Notes: generated by a model not told the origin, from the sequence alone. DNA of 64,000 bases from Microglena sp. YARC (GCA_022414725.1 CM039464.1:41036655-41100654), one strand, 5' to 3'. Counted from the stretch's first letter, positions 46,151-55,985 are shown. Numbers and translations are program-made.

Positions 46151-46784
46151 TCTTCCGTTGGATTGTGCGGGAATGCGAGGCGGGCGGGGGGGAGACCTCT
46201 GCAGCCGGCGGGTTGGCTTCAGTGTCGTTGTGCTTCCTTTTCAGTGGCACCACCGCAGCTAGTGGTTTAGCTTCAGTGTCGTTGTGGTTTTTTTTCAGTG
46301 GCACCTCTGCAGCCAGCGGGTGGGCTGCAGTGTCGTTGTGCTTTCTTTTTAAGGGCACCGCCGCAGCCAGCGGGCGGGCTTCAGTGTCGTTGTGCTTCCT
46401 TTTCAGTGGTACCGCCGCAGCAAGCGGGTGGACTGCAGTGTCGTTGTGGTTCTTTTTCAGTGGCACAGCCGCAGCCAGCGGTTTTGCTTCAGTGTTGTTG
46501 TGATTCTTTGTCAGTGGCACTGTCGCAGCCAGCGGGTGGGCTTCAGTGTCGTTGTGGTTCTTTTTCAGTGGCATCGCCGCAGCCAGCAGATTGTCTTCAG
46601 TGTCCTTGTGGTTCCTTTTCAGTCCCCTAGTGCGAACACCCCCCTCCCCGACGTCCAGCTCTTGGAGATGGAGCACTATGGCTAGCTCCAGGCTGGCACT
46701 AGCTTCAGGCATGGGTGCGAGGGGGAAGCGGGATGCGGGTGGCGGCCACATGGCTGGCTCGGCCTCACACTTGACTTGCAGGCC
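46151..46784 (-). CDS. Bromodomain gene exon 4: KKNHNDTE repeats
   Basis: Acceptor TTTGTCAACAG| at 46785; donor A|GTAAGTC at 46150. 634 bp, entering in phase 0 (LQ|GLQVK) and leaving in phase 1, which matches exon 5. The frame starts GLQVKCEAEPAMWPPPASRF, then PLAPMPEASASLELAIVLHL and QELDVGEGGVRTRGLK. Eight repeats of about 20 residues follow (PLKKNHNDTEAHPLAAAV), coded by about 60-bp DNA repeats. The repeats alternate basic and acidic residues and look disordered, a nuclear-protein style linker. No known domain recognised. Confidence 0.72.
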
Positions 46785-47800
46785 CTGTTGACAAAAGATG
46801 TGCATGGTTATGAATGCCCTACGGGACTGGCTTCAGGCATGAGTGCGAGGGGGAAGCGGGAGCCGGGTGGGCGCTACTTGGCTGGCTCGGTCTCACACTT
46901 GACTTGCAGGCCCTGTTGACAAAACATGTATGTATGTTGGCTGTATGTTGGCTGTATGTTGTTATCATGCACTAGCTTCAGGCATGGGTGCGAGAGGGAA
47001 GCGGGAGCCGTGTGGCGGCCACTTTGCTGGCTCGGTCTCACATTTGACTTGCAGGCCCTGAAGAAAAAAAAGGAGCATGGTTATGTATGCCCTTTGGTGG
47101 TTGGCCCCAGTGCAACCAAACAGGCTTGCACCCTAAACCTCACGTCTCGTAAAAATGTGGACTATTTATGTATATATGTGCCTGAAGGGCACTAGCTTCA
47201 GGCATGGGTGTGAGGGGGAAGCAGGATGCGGGTGGCGGCCACTTTGTTGGCTCGGTCTCACGCTTGACTTGCAGGCCCTGTTGACAACAAATGTGTGGTG
47301 GTGGTATGATGCAGTGGGTTTAGGTAAATGGGTGCGAAGGGGAAGCGGGATGCAGGTGGCGGCCACTTTGCTGGCACTGACTCACATTTGACTTGCAGGC
47401 CCTGAAGAAAAAAACATGTATGTATGTTGGCTGTATGTTGTTATCATGCACTAGCTTCAGGCATGAGTGCGAGGGGGGAGCGGGAGCCGGGTGGGGGCAA
47501 CTTGGCTGGCTCAGCCTCACACTTGACTTGCAGGCCCTGTTGACAAAACATGTGCATGGTTATGTATGCCTTAAAAGACTGGCTTCAGGCATGAGTGCGA
47601 GGGGGAAGCGGGAGCCGGGTGGGCGCTACTTGGCTGGCTCGGTCTCACATTTCACTTGCAGGCCCTGCTGACAACAAATTTATGTGTGGTGGTATGATGC
47701 AGTGGGTTTAGGTAACTGGGTGCGAGGGGGAAGCGGGATGCAGGTGGGGGCTACTTGGCTGGCTCAGTCTCACACTTGACTTGTATGTGGTATGCTATAT
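46785..47800 (-). repeat. Tandem array of exon 4 acceptor plus exon start, 6-7 copies
   Basis: Units of about 125-220 bp, minus strand: TTGTCAACAG| or CTGAAG|, then GGCCTGCAAGTCAAGTGTGA and the next 70 or so coding bases up to CCTGAAGC, then short filler. Acceptor positions near 46910, 47055, 47275, 47398, 47535 and 47662; a remnant lies at about 47780. Some copies read through, others hold a stop (AAGTAGCG). Confidence 0.87.
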
Positions 47801-48042
47801 GTGGTATGCTGCATACCAGCTTAAGGTTGAAAACATACAAAGAAAGAAAAAATTACCGAAAATAGCACAGAAGTTTTAGCAGTAACTTTGCCCTGGTACA
47901 TTTATTTTTGCTGCTGTAACAAGGACCAGCCAAATTGCTGTAACCAAGTCCAAGTTCAAACTTCAACATACATTGTTCAGTAAAGTAGTGCCCACCTGTG
48001 GAGTGGTGACAGCTTTCAATCCAATCGTTTGACAACATATCA

Positions 48043-48071
48043 AACTACCCCCCCCCCCCCCCCCCCCCCCT
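48043..48071. repeat. Poly(C) run
   Basis: About 27 consecutive C, followed by CACACA. Confidence 0.95.
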
Positions 48072-48231
48072 CACACACACACACTCGCACGTAACCAAGT
48101 TCAAATTCAAACTTACAAACTTCAACATACAAACCCTGCTGTGGCAGTGCTTAATAAAATTGATACAAAATGTGATAAGAAATCATATACATAAGAATAA
48201 TATACGTTTGTATATAAATACTCAATCCAGA

Positions 48232-48410
48232 TGAGATGATGATTTAATTATAGAATTGTAGAATTTAATGATCACCGTAGCACAAACTCGGGGCCCCCGT
48301 CGGTAAAACGATTGTTTGAAGTTCAGTTCTTCAACGCTTTTTCTTTTAAATCCCTTCCTATCATGGTTGGGCAAGTCCCTATTTAGCCTATCCCTGAACT
48401 GTAACATACA
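48232..48410 (+). repeat. Dispersed repeat family C, fullest copy
   Basis: GATGATTTAATTATAGAATT, AATGATCACCGTAGCACAAA, CTCGGGGCCCCCGTCGGTAA, ACGATTGTTTGAAGTTCAGT, CCTTCCTATCATGGTTGGGC. Ends where the 35-bp array begins. Confidence 0.75.
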
Positions 48411-48412
48411 TA

Positions 48413-49087
48413 CAAACAGTACCTGTAGCTGAACTGTAACATACATACAAACAGTACCTGTAGCTGAACTGTAACATACATACAAACAGTACCTGTAGCT
48501 GAATTGTAACATACATACAAACAGTACCTGTAGCTGAACTGTAACATACATACAAACAGTACCTGTAGCTGAATTGTAACATACATACAAACAGTACCTG
48601 TAGCTGAACTGTAACATACATACAAACAGTACCTGTAGCTGAACTGTAACATACATACAAACAGTACCTGTAGCTGAATTGTAACATACATACAAACAGT
48701 ACCTGTAGCTGAACTGTAACATACATACAAACATTACCTGTAGCTGAATTGTAACATACATACAAACAGTACCTGTAGCTGAACTGTAACATACATACAA
48801 ACAGTACCTGTAGCTGAACTGTAACATACATACAAACAGTACCTGTAGCTGAATTGTAACATACATACAAACAGTACCTGTAGCTGAACTGTAACATACA
48901 TACAAACAGTACCTGTAGCTGAACTGTAACATACATACAAACAGTACCTGTAGCTGAACTGTAACATACATACAAACAGTACCTGTAGCTGAACTGTAAA
49001 ATACATACAAACAGTACCTGTAGCTGAACTGTAACATACATACAAACAGTACCTGTAGCTGAACTGTAACATACATACAAACAGTAC
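48413..49087 (-). repeat. 35-bp array carrying both splice sites, about 19 copies
   Basis: On the minus strand the unit is TTCAGCTACAG|GTACTGTTTG then TATGTATGTTACAG|. It starts from the last 8 bases of exon 3 (AGCTACAG) and its donor GTACTG, and each unit also ends in an acceptor-like TGTATGTTACAG. Every unit could therefore be an 11-nt micro-exon with a 24-nt spacer. The only variants are C/T (AACTG/AATTG) and two point changes, so the array is very homogeneous. Confidence 0.93.
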
Positions 49088-49222
49088 CTGTAGCTGGTGC
49101 ATGAAGATCATGGCCCGGGAGGCAAAGGAGGTGCGCACTTTCAAGGCCAGCTGGTGGATTGTGTTCCCTGGTGGGTTGTAGCGCATTGCATTGGTGAAGA
49201 CAAGCAGGACGTGGTGGTAGAC
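49088..49222 (-). CDS. Bromodomain gene exon 3: bromodomain helices B and C
   Basis: Acceptor CTGTCTATAG| at 49223; donor CAG|GTACTG at 49087. 135 bp, exactly 45 codons, phase 0 at both ends: VYHHVLLVFTNAMRYNPPGN, then TIHQLALKVRTSFASRAMIF, then MHQLQ. It holds the conserved NAMRYNPPGN: the first Asn-x-x-x-Tyr-Asn segment ends in the acetyl-lysine-binding Asn of BET-type bromodomains, followed by PPG and the helix C pattern IHQLALKV. Spacing to exon 2 (Tyr to Phe-Thr-Asn) equals that of known bromodomains. Confidence 0.88.
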
Positions 49223-49420
49223 CTATAGACAGGTAACCTTTGTTAGTTTTGTTCGTTTCTATCTAAGTTTGTATGTATGTTGTATTGTTTGTTTGTTTGT
49301 GTTTGTGAGTGTGTGTGTGTGAGTGTGTGAGTGTGAGTGTGAGTGTGTCCAGGTTACCTAAATTGCATTGGTGAATACAAGCAGGACGTGGTGATAGACC
49401 TGTAGACAGGGAGGCAAGAA
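49223..49420 (-). repeat. Duplicate of exon 3 acceptor and first codons
   Basis: 49355-49412 repeats, on the minus strand, CTGTCTACAG|GTCTATCACCACGTCCTGCT and TGTATTCACCAATGCAATTTAG. It encodes VYHHVLLVFTNAI then a stop. One extra copy, just upstream of the true acceptor. Confidence 0.85.
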
Positions 49421-49640
49421 TGTTTCTTCAAATATGAAAGTGGGTTTTATCTAGCTTTCTGTTTTAGGCCCCCTTAAGGGACAGCGTTTGTATTCGCGCT
49501 TCTTAGGGCCATTTAGGGCCGTTTTGGGGGGGGATGGGGATGGGGGTGGGGGTGTGTGGGGGGGTCTTAATAGCGACAATTTGGGCCAAAACGGGGTAAA
49601 AAAAGTGATCGCTATGTATAGCTCGGGAAAATCCCTGCAG
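49420..49640 (+). repeat. Dispersed repeat family E, copy 2
   Basis: GGCCCCCTTAAGGGACAGCG, TTAGGGCCATTTAGGGCCGT, AATAGCGACAATTTGGGCCA, AAGTGATCGCTATGTATAGC. Confidence 0.7.
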
Positions 49641-49647
49641 GTAGCAG

Positions 49648-49842
49648 CAGGGTACTACTAGGCGCGCGCGGCAGCGCGGTGCTGCGCTGCCTTTTTGAGC
49701 CCCTCTGCGCGTTTTGCGCAGTTTTTTAAACCCCCTATGGGCGCAGCATGCAGTTTTGGAGGTTTTTGCACTAAAAAGCGCTGACCAATTTGACGTTTGT
49801 GCGCATTAAGCGCTGACCAATTTGGCAAGAAGTAGTACCCTG
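49648..49842 (-). mobile_element. hAT-type MITE, copy 5
   Basis: 195 bp. Terminal inverted repeats CAGGGTACTACT / AGTAGTACCCTG are perfect over 12 bp. Flanking 8-bp duplication GGTAGCAG (49640-49647) / GGTAGGAG (49843-49850), one mismatch. This is the cleanest copy and lies in the intron between exons 2 and 3 of the bromodomain gene. Confidence 0.92.
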
Positions 49843-49865
49843 GGTAGGAGAGGTCATAATTGGAT

Positions 49866-50310
49866 TGCTGTCTGTCTGTCTGTCTGTCTGTCTGCCTGTC
49901 TGCTTGCATGTCTGTCTGTCTGTCTGCATGTCTGTCTTTCTGTCTGTTTGTCTGCTTGCATGTCTGTCTGTCTGTCTGCATGTCTTTCTGTCGGTCTGTC
50001 TGCATGTCTGTCTTTCTGTCTGTCTGCATTTCTGTCTTTCTGTCTGTCTGTCTGCTTGCATGCCTGTCTGTCTGCATGTCTGTTTGTCTGTCTGCTTGCA
50101 CGTCTGTCTGTTTGTCTGTCTGTCTGCATGTCTGTCTGTTTGTCTGTCTGCTTGCACGTCTGTCTGTCTGTCTTTCTGTCTGTCTGCATGTCTGTCTTTC
50201 TGTCTGTCTGCTTGCATGTCTGTCTGCCTGTCTGTCTGTCTTTCTGTCTGTCTGTCTGCTTGCATGTCTGTCTGTCTGCCTGTCTGCCTGCCTGTTTGTC
50301 TGTCAGTTGG
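49866..50310. repeat. Imperfect (TGTC)n array
   Basis: TGTCTGTCTGC / TTGCATGTC variants over 440 bp. All six frames look open, an artefact. A shorter tract is at 50680-50850. Confidence 0.93.
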
Positions 50311-50859
50311 ACTCCTGGCTGCTTCTTGCCTGTATGTTTGTCTGACATTATTCCTGTTTAAATTTTCCGGGTAAATTTATTTATACAGCCAAAGACAGCG
50401 ATCAGCTAAATTGCTGGCTGAAAAAGAAAAAGAAAAACGCCTGGCAGGAAGTCGTGAGGGGACCCTCCCGTACGCCTCAGCTGGGGAAAACCATGGCAGA
50501 CATAGTAAGTGTCACCCTAAAAGCGGTAGGGACTCCTTCATGCGACGTGTGGCAATAATGCTGGTGCAGGAGCCAATAGCTTATCTGTGCAGCTCAGAGA
50601 TGAGTTTGAAAATGCTGGCTGAAGCTATGTAACCAAGTTGAAATCCAAGTTGGCTTCCTGGCTGCTTCATGTCTGTATGTCTGTTTGTCTGTCTGTCTGC
50701 TTGTGTGTGTGTAATTGTGTTATTGTGTGTGTTGATTGTGTCTGTCTGCTTGTGTTAATGTGTGTTATTGTATTAGTGTGTGTGTGTTGATTGTGCCTGT
50801 CTGTCTGTTTGTCCATCTGCCTATCTGTCTGTCTGTCTGTATGTCTGAAAGTATACAAG

Positions 50860-51080
50860 TCTGTGAGGATGAATGTATGTGCTGTGCATTGTACTGCCTA
50901 AGTACAGGAAAGTATTCAAGTATCTACGAGTGAATGGATGTGCTGTGCGTTGTACCGCCGAAGTACAGGAAAGATTACAAGTATGTACGGATGACTGTAT
51001 GTCTGTGCATTGTACCGCCAACGTACAGAAAATTATACAAGTAGGTACAAATGAATGTATGTGATGTGCATGGTACCGCA
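50860..51080. repeat. About 60-bp tandem repeat downstream of exon 2
   Basis: Four copies of GTATGTGCTGTGCATTGTAC, CGCC.AAGTACAGGAAAGT and ATACAAGTATGTACG. They lie about 75 bp into the intron after exon 2. I could not match them to exon 2 itself. Confidence 0.75.
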
Positions 51081-51152
51081 ATGACAACTAACTCTGACAT
51101 CATTTGAATCATGTGGTCGTAAACACTTATCCATGCTCTGCAGAAGACAAAC

Positions 51153-51251
51153 CTGAGAGAAGTGGGAGTATGCCCCACTATGGATGGCAGAGACTATTGT
51201 ATTCAAGTCCACGGGCTCCTTGACGATGGTGAAGTAATTGGGGATGCCCAG
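51153..51251 (-). CDS. Bromodomain gene exon 2: ZA loop and helix A
   Basis: Acceptor CTTTTCTTGCAG| at 51252; donor CTCAG|GTTTGT at 51152. 99 bp, 33 codons, phase 0: LGIPNYFTIVKEPVDLNTIV then SAIHSGAYSHFSQ. LGIPNYFTIVKEPVDL corresponds to the ZA-loop/helix A signature of BET proteins (IPDYFDIIK.PMDL), with Tyr-Phe, the basic K-x-P and V/M-D-L-x-T-I. Directly fits onto exon 1 (VDPVA|LGIP) and exon 3 (HFSQ|VYHH). Confidence 0.88.
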
Positions 51252-51640
51252 CTGCAAGAAAAGAGGGGGGAAAAATAATACATTAAAATGAACTAATCAT
51301 TATATCTTTTGGATGCCCAGCTGCAAGAAAAGAGGGAAATAAATTAATACATTAAAAATGAATTAATCATTATATATTTTGGATGCCCAGCTGCAAGACA
51401 AGAGGGAAATAAATTAATACATAAAAACAATTATGATCTAATTTGGATTCCCAGCTGCAAGAAAAGAGGGAAATTAAGTCATAAATAAAAAATATGTAAA
51501 AAACATTAACAATGATCTAATTTGTACACCCAGCTGCAAGAAAAGAGGGGAATAAATCAATAATAAATAAATTCTAAATTAATAATACATTAATAATAAA
51601 TCAATAATGATATCATATGGATGCCCAGCTGCAAAAAAGA
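51252..51640 (-). repeat. Tandem array of exon 2 acceptor, 5 extra copies
   Basis: Minus strand: TCCCTCTTTTCTTGCAG|CTGGGCATCCAAAATATATA. Acceptor copies near 51317, 51389, 51456, 51535 and 51627, period 66-92 bp. Only the first 8-10 exon bases are copied, then AT-rich filler. The true acceptor is the most 3' copy. Confidence 0.88.
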
Positions 51641-51689
51641 AGGGAAATAAATTAAGTCCACTATCCTCATGTAATCAAATGCCACACTT

Positions 51690-52790
51690 CTGACACGTCC
51701 TTGGCAGACACACCAACATTCAAGAGTATGTTTCTTCTCTTTCTCCACAGTCCATTCTATCAATATAATTAAATGCCAGACGTATTACCTATCCTTGGCA
51801 GTCACAATAACATGCAAAATCGTTTTTCTTGTATTCCTCTAATGCTCGTCCTGGGCGGGTATTACGGGTAATACCCAGGTATTACGGGTAGTTCCCCGCA
51901 CGTCGATTAAAATTTTGGGCGTGTAAACTCACAAACACCCCCTCGCAAAGTCAAAGTCCAATACTTTCATGTTATTCAATGCCACACTTATTACCCGCCT
52001 TTGGCAGTAACAACCACATGCAAAATTATTTTCCTTGTCTTTCTCTAATGCTCGTCCTGGGCGGGTATCGCGGGTAATAATACCCAGCTATTACGGGTAG
52101 TTCCCCGCACGTCGATTAACATTTTGGGCGTGTTGACTCACCAACACCCCCTCGCAAAGTCAAAGTCCAATACTTCCATGCAATCCAATGCCACACTTCT
52201 GACCGGTGCTTGGCAGTAACAACAACAGTCAAAAGCATGTGCCTTGTCTTTCTCTAGAGTCCATTCGCTTCCTGTAATCCAGTTCCACACTTCTGACCCG
52301 TCCTTGGCAGGAACAACAACATTCAAAAGCAATCTTCTTCTCTTTCTATACAGTCCATTCTCCTCATATAATCCAATGTCACTTCTGACCCATCCTTGGC
52401 AGCAAGCATTTGTCTTCTCTGTCTCTGCAGTCCATTCTATTCATGTAATCTAATAACACACTTCTGACCCATCCTAGGAAGTAGCAACAACATTCAAAAG
52501 CATTTGTCTTCTCTTTCACTACAGGCCATTCTCTTAATATACATAAGGCCCCACTTCTGACCTATCCTTGGCAGTAACAACAACATTCAAAGCATTCTTC
52601 TTGTCTTTCTCTACAGGCCATTCTCTTAATATAATCCAATGCCCCACTTCTGACTCATCCTAGGCAGGAACAACAACATTCAAAAGCATTTGTCTTCTCT
52701 TTCTATACAGTCCATTCTCCTCATGTAATCTAATACCCCACTTCTGACCCATCCTTGGCAGTAACAAAAACTACTGATATCATATTCGCC
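51690..52790. repeat. About 95-100-bp minisatellite in intron 1
   Basis: Unit (plus): CCACACTTCTGACCCGTCCT, TGGCAGTAACAACAACATTC, AAAAGCATTTGTCTTCTCTT, TCTCTACAGTCCATTCT. About 10 copies. Two of them are joined to a 204-bp repeat (51843 and 52047) containing GCGGGTATTACGGGTAATAC. On the minus strand, CTGCCAAG|GACGGGTCAGAAGTGTGG reads AKDGSEVWNWIT in some copies and may derive from another exon start. Confidence 0.8.
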
Positions 52791-52796
52791 TTTGTA

Positions 52797-53220
52797 AAGC
52801 TCCTCCTCTTCATTTAATAAAATTCCCTACTAAGCAACTCACCGCCACTGGGTCTACTGGACAAAGGTAAGGCAAGCATCATATGATATCATACTCGCCT
52901 TTGTAAAGCTCCTTCTCTTCATTTAATAAAAATCCCCACTAAGCAACCTCACTGCCACTGGGTCTACTGGACAAAGGAAAGGCAAGCATCATACGATATC
53001 ATGCTCGCCTTAGTAAAGCTCCTTCTGTCTTTATTTAATAAAATTCCCCACTAAGCAACCTCACTGCCACTGGGTCTACTGGACAAAGGAAAGGCAAGCA
53101 TCATATGATATCATATTCGCCTTTGTAAAGCTCCTTCTCTTCATTTAATAAAATGCCCCACTAAGCAACTCACTGACACTGGGTCTACTGGAAGAAGGAA
53201 AGGCCAAGCGTCATATGATA
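52797..53220 (-). repeat. Array of exon 1 ends plus donor, about 115-bp unit, 4 copies
   Basis: Minus strand: CTTTGTCCAGTAGACCCAGT, GGCAGTGAGGTTGC / GGCGGTGAGTTGC, then TTAGTGGGG and an AAAGGAGCTTTAC filler. Each carries the exon 1 end (VDPVA) with a GTGAG donor. Confidence 0.8.
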
Positions 53221-54360
53221 TTACCGTCCCTACTCACAATCAACTGCCGCACTTCTGACCATCCTTGGCAGTAACAACAACATTCGAAATCATGTTTCTT
53301 GTATTTCTCATGCCATCCAATGCACCACTAAGCAACTCACCGCCACTGGGTCTACTGCATGAAGGAAAGGCCAAGCGTCATATGATATTACCGTCCCTAC
53401 TTGCAATCATCTGCCACACTTCTGACCGTCCTTGGCAGTAACAACAACATTTGAAATCATGTTTCTTGTATTTCTCATGCCATCCAATGCACCACTAAGC
53501 AACTCACCGCCACTGGGTCTACTGCATGAAGGAAAGGCCAAGCGTCATATGATATTACCGTCCCTACTTGCAATCATCTGCCACACTTCTGACCGTCCTT
53601 GGCAGTAACAACAACATTCGAAATCATGTTTCTTGTATTTCTCATGCCATCCAATGCACCACTAAGCAACTCACCGCCACTGGGTCTACTGCATGAAGGA
53701 AAGGCCAAGCGTCATTTGATATTACCGTCCCTACTTGCAATCATCTGCCACACTTCTGACCGTCCTTGGCAGTAACAACAACATTCGAAATCATGTTTCT
53801 TGTATTTCTCATGCCATCCAATGCACCACTAAGCAACTCACCGCCACTGGGTCTACTGCATGAAGGAAAGGCCAAGCGTCATATGATATTACCGTCCCTA
53901 CTTGCAATCATCTGCCACACTTCTGACCGTCCTTGGCAGTAACAACAACATTCGAAATCATGTTTCTTGTATTTCTCATGCCATCCAATGCACCACTAAG
54001 CAACTCACCGCCACTGGGTCTACTGCATGAAGGAAAGGCCAAGCGTCATATGATATGCCGGTCCCAACTCACAATCAAATGCCCTACTTCTGACCCGTCC
54101 TTGACAGTAACAACAACATTCAAAAGCATTTGTCTTCTCATTCTCTACGGTCCATTATCTTCATGTTATCCAATGCACCACTAAGCAACTCACCGCCACT
54201 GGGTCTACTGGATGAAGGAAAGGCCAAGCGTCATATGATATGCCGGTCCCAACTCACAATCAAATGCCCTACTTCTGACCCGTCCTTGGCAGTAACAAAA
54301 ACATTCAAAATCATTTGTTTTCTTATTCTCTACGGTCCATTATCTTCATGTTATCCAATG
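53220..54360 (-). repeat. Array of exon 1 ends plus donor, 168-bp unit, about 6-7 copies
   Basis: Minus strand: GGCCTTTCCTTCATGCAGTA, GACCCAGTGGCG|GTGAGTTG, then CTTAGTGGTGCATTGGATGG, AACATGATTTCGAATGTTGT and TGCCAAGGACGGTCAGAAGT. The coding part is WPFLHxVDPVA, as in the genuine exon 1. In most copies the Pro codon has become GCA, creating a CATGCAG| acceptor-like site just before TAGACCC. Units are nearly identical, so amplification is recent or homogenised. Confidence 0.9.
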
Positions 54361-54378
54361 CCCCACTATGCAACTCAC

Positions 54379-54547
54379 CGCCACTGGGTCTACTGGATGA
54401 AGGAAGGGCCATGAGTGTTGATTACTGAGAAGCTCGCTCACTACTTCAGAACATACTTTCATCCATTTTGGTAGGGCGGGGCCGCTTGGAAGGGCGGGGG
54501 CAGTTGGGAGGGTGGGGCCAGTTGGTGGGGCGGGGCCAGCTGATTTT
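54379..54547 (-). CDS. Bromodomain gene exon 1: bromodomain helix Z
   Basis: Donor GGCG|GTGAGTTG at 54378; candidate acceptor CACCCACTGCAG| at 54548. The downstream half reads KWMKVCSEVVSELLSNQHSW then PFLHPVDPVA, the helix Z and WPF shelf of BET bromodomains (W-P-F motif lining the acetyl-lysine pocket). It joins in phase 0 to exon 2. The upstream half (SAGPAPPTGPTLPTAPALPS) is a GC-rich minisatellite that has expanded inside the exon; the true start of the protein is further upstream and not identified. Confidence 0.8.
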
Positions 54548-54599
54548 CTGCAGTGGGTGAAGGTGGTGGGGTGGGGCCAGTTGATGTGTGTGGGTGGGG

Positions 54600-54632
54600 G
54601 TGGGGTGGGGTGGGGGGGGGGGGGGGGGGGCA
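54600..54632. repeat. Poly(G)-rich tract
   Basis: GGGGTGGGG passing into about 19 consecutive G. Confidence 0.95.
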
Positions 54633-55077
54633 GTTGGTGGAGCGGAGCCATTTTGGTAGGGCAGGGCCCCTTGGTGGGGCAGGGCCAGTTGGGAGGGTGA
54701 GGCCAGTTGTTGGGGCGGGGCCAGTTGGTTTTCTGCAGTGGGTGTAGGTGGTGGGGCGGGGACAGTTGGCTAGTGGGTTGGTCAGTTGGTTGGTTATATT
54801 ACATGGTCTACTGGACCCAGGAGTGTCCATGCGTGCTGATGACTCACAACCGCACGCACAACTTGAGAACAAACTTTCATCATTTCAACCATGTTGGTCT
54901 CTTGCAGTGGGTGTAGGTGGGTGTGGGTGTTGGGGCGAGGTCAGTTGGTTGGTTGGTTATATAACATGGTCTATTGGACCCAGGAGTGTCCTTGCGTGTT
55001 GATGACTCACAACCGCACGTACAATTGGAAAACACAATTTCATGATTTCATCCATTTTGATTTCCTGCAGTGCGTGT

Positions 55078-55480
55078 AGTTGGTGGGGTGGGGTGGGGTG
55101 GGGGCAGTGGGTGCAGTTGGTGGGATGGGGCCAGTTGGTGGGGTGGGGTGGGGTGGGGGCAGTGGGTGTAGTTGGTGGGATGGGGCCAGTTGGTGGGGTG
55201 GGGTGGGGTGGGGGGCAGTGGGTGTAGTTGGTGGGTCAGGGCCAGTTGGTGGGGTGGGGTGGGGTGGGGGGCAGTGGGTGTAGTTGGTGGGTCAGGGCCA
55301 GTTGGTGGGGTGGGGTGGGGTGGGGGCAGTGGGTGTAGTTGGTGGGATGAGGCCAGTTGGTGGGGTGGGGTGGGGTGGGGTGGGGGGCAGTGGGTGCAGT
55401 TGGTGGGATGGGGCCAGTTGGTGGGGTGGGGTGGGGTGGGGTGGGGGCAGTGGGTGTAGTTGGTGGGTCAGGGCCAGTTG
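55078..55480. repeat. About 60-bp GGGGT-rich minisatellite
   Basis: Seven copies of GGTGGGGTGGGGTGGGG, GCAGTGGGTGTAGTTGGTGG and GATGGGGCCAGTT. The CAGTGGGTG word is the complement of the exon 1 acceptor, so it derives from the exon 1 upstream border. Confidence 0.85.
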
Positions 55481-55799
55481 TCTAGTGGGGTGGTTGGATG
55501 GTTGGCTATATTATATGGTATACTGGACCCAGAAGTGGCTATGCTTGTTGATGACTACCGACAGTATGAACAACTGGAAAACACAATTCCATCATTTCAA
55601 CCACGTTAATTTCCTGCAGTGGGTGTAGGTGGGTTTAGGTGGTGGGGCGGGGCCAGTTGGTTGGTTGGATGGATGGTTGGATGGTTATATTACATGGTCT
55701 ACTGGACCCAGGAGTGGCTATGCTTGTTGATGACCCACACGCTCACACTCAACTTGAGAACACCCTTTCATTATTGCAACCATGTTGGTCTCCAGAAGT

Positions 55800-55985
55800 G
55801 GGTATATGTAGGGATGGCAACTAATGTTAGTGTTTGAAAAACTAATGTTATTACAGTGTCACAATAATATTAGTTTTTAAATGAATTTGACATTCTGGTG
55901 AGACGGCTCGTCCGACTGACATTATATAGTATGATTTAATATTATTTATTTACTAAGAGTACATAACATAGCCGACTCTAAAATA
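55800..55985. other. Short unique AT-rich insert
   Basis: ACTAATGTTA / TAATATTAGTTTT inverted words; nothing recognised. Confidence 0.4.

Noticed and set aside
48222..49186. Long YVTVQLQVLFVC-type frames of up to 284 codons
   Set aside because: The 35-bp unit has no stop in three minus-strand frames. The splice sites, not the reading frame, explain the sequence.
49658..50374. Cys/Leu/Val-rich or Gln/Thr/Asp-rich frames
   Set aside because: Artefacts of the TGTC repeat, open in all six frames.
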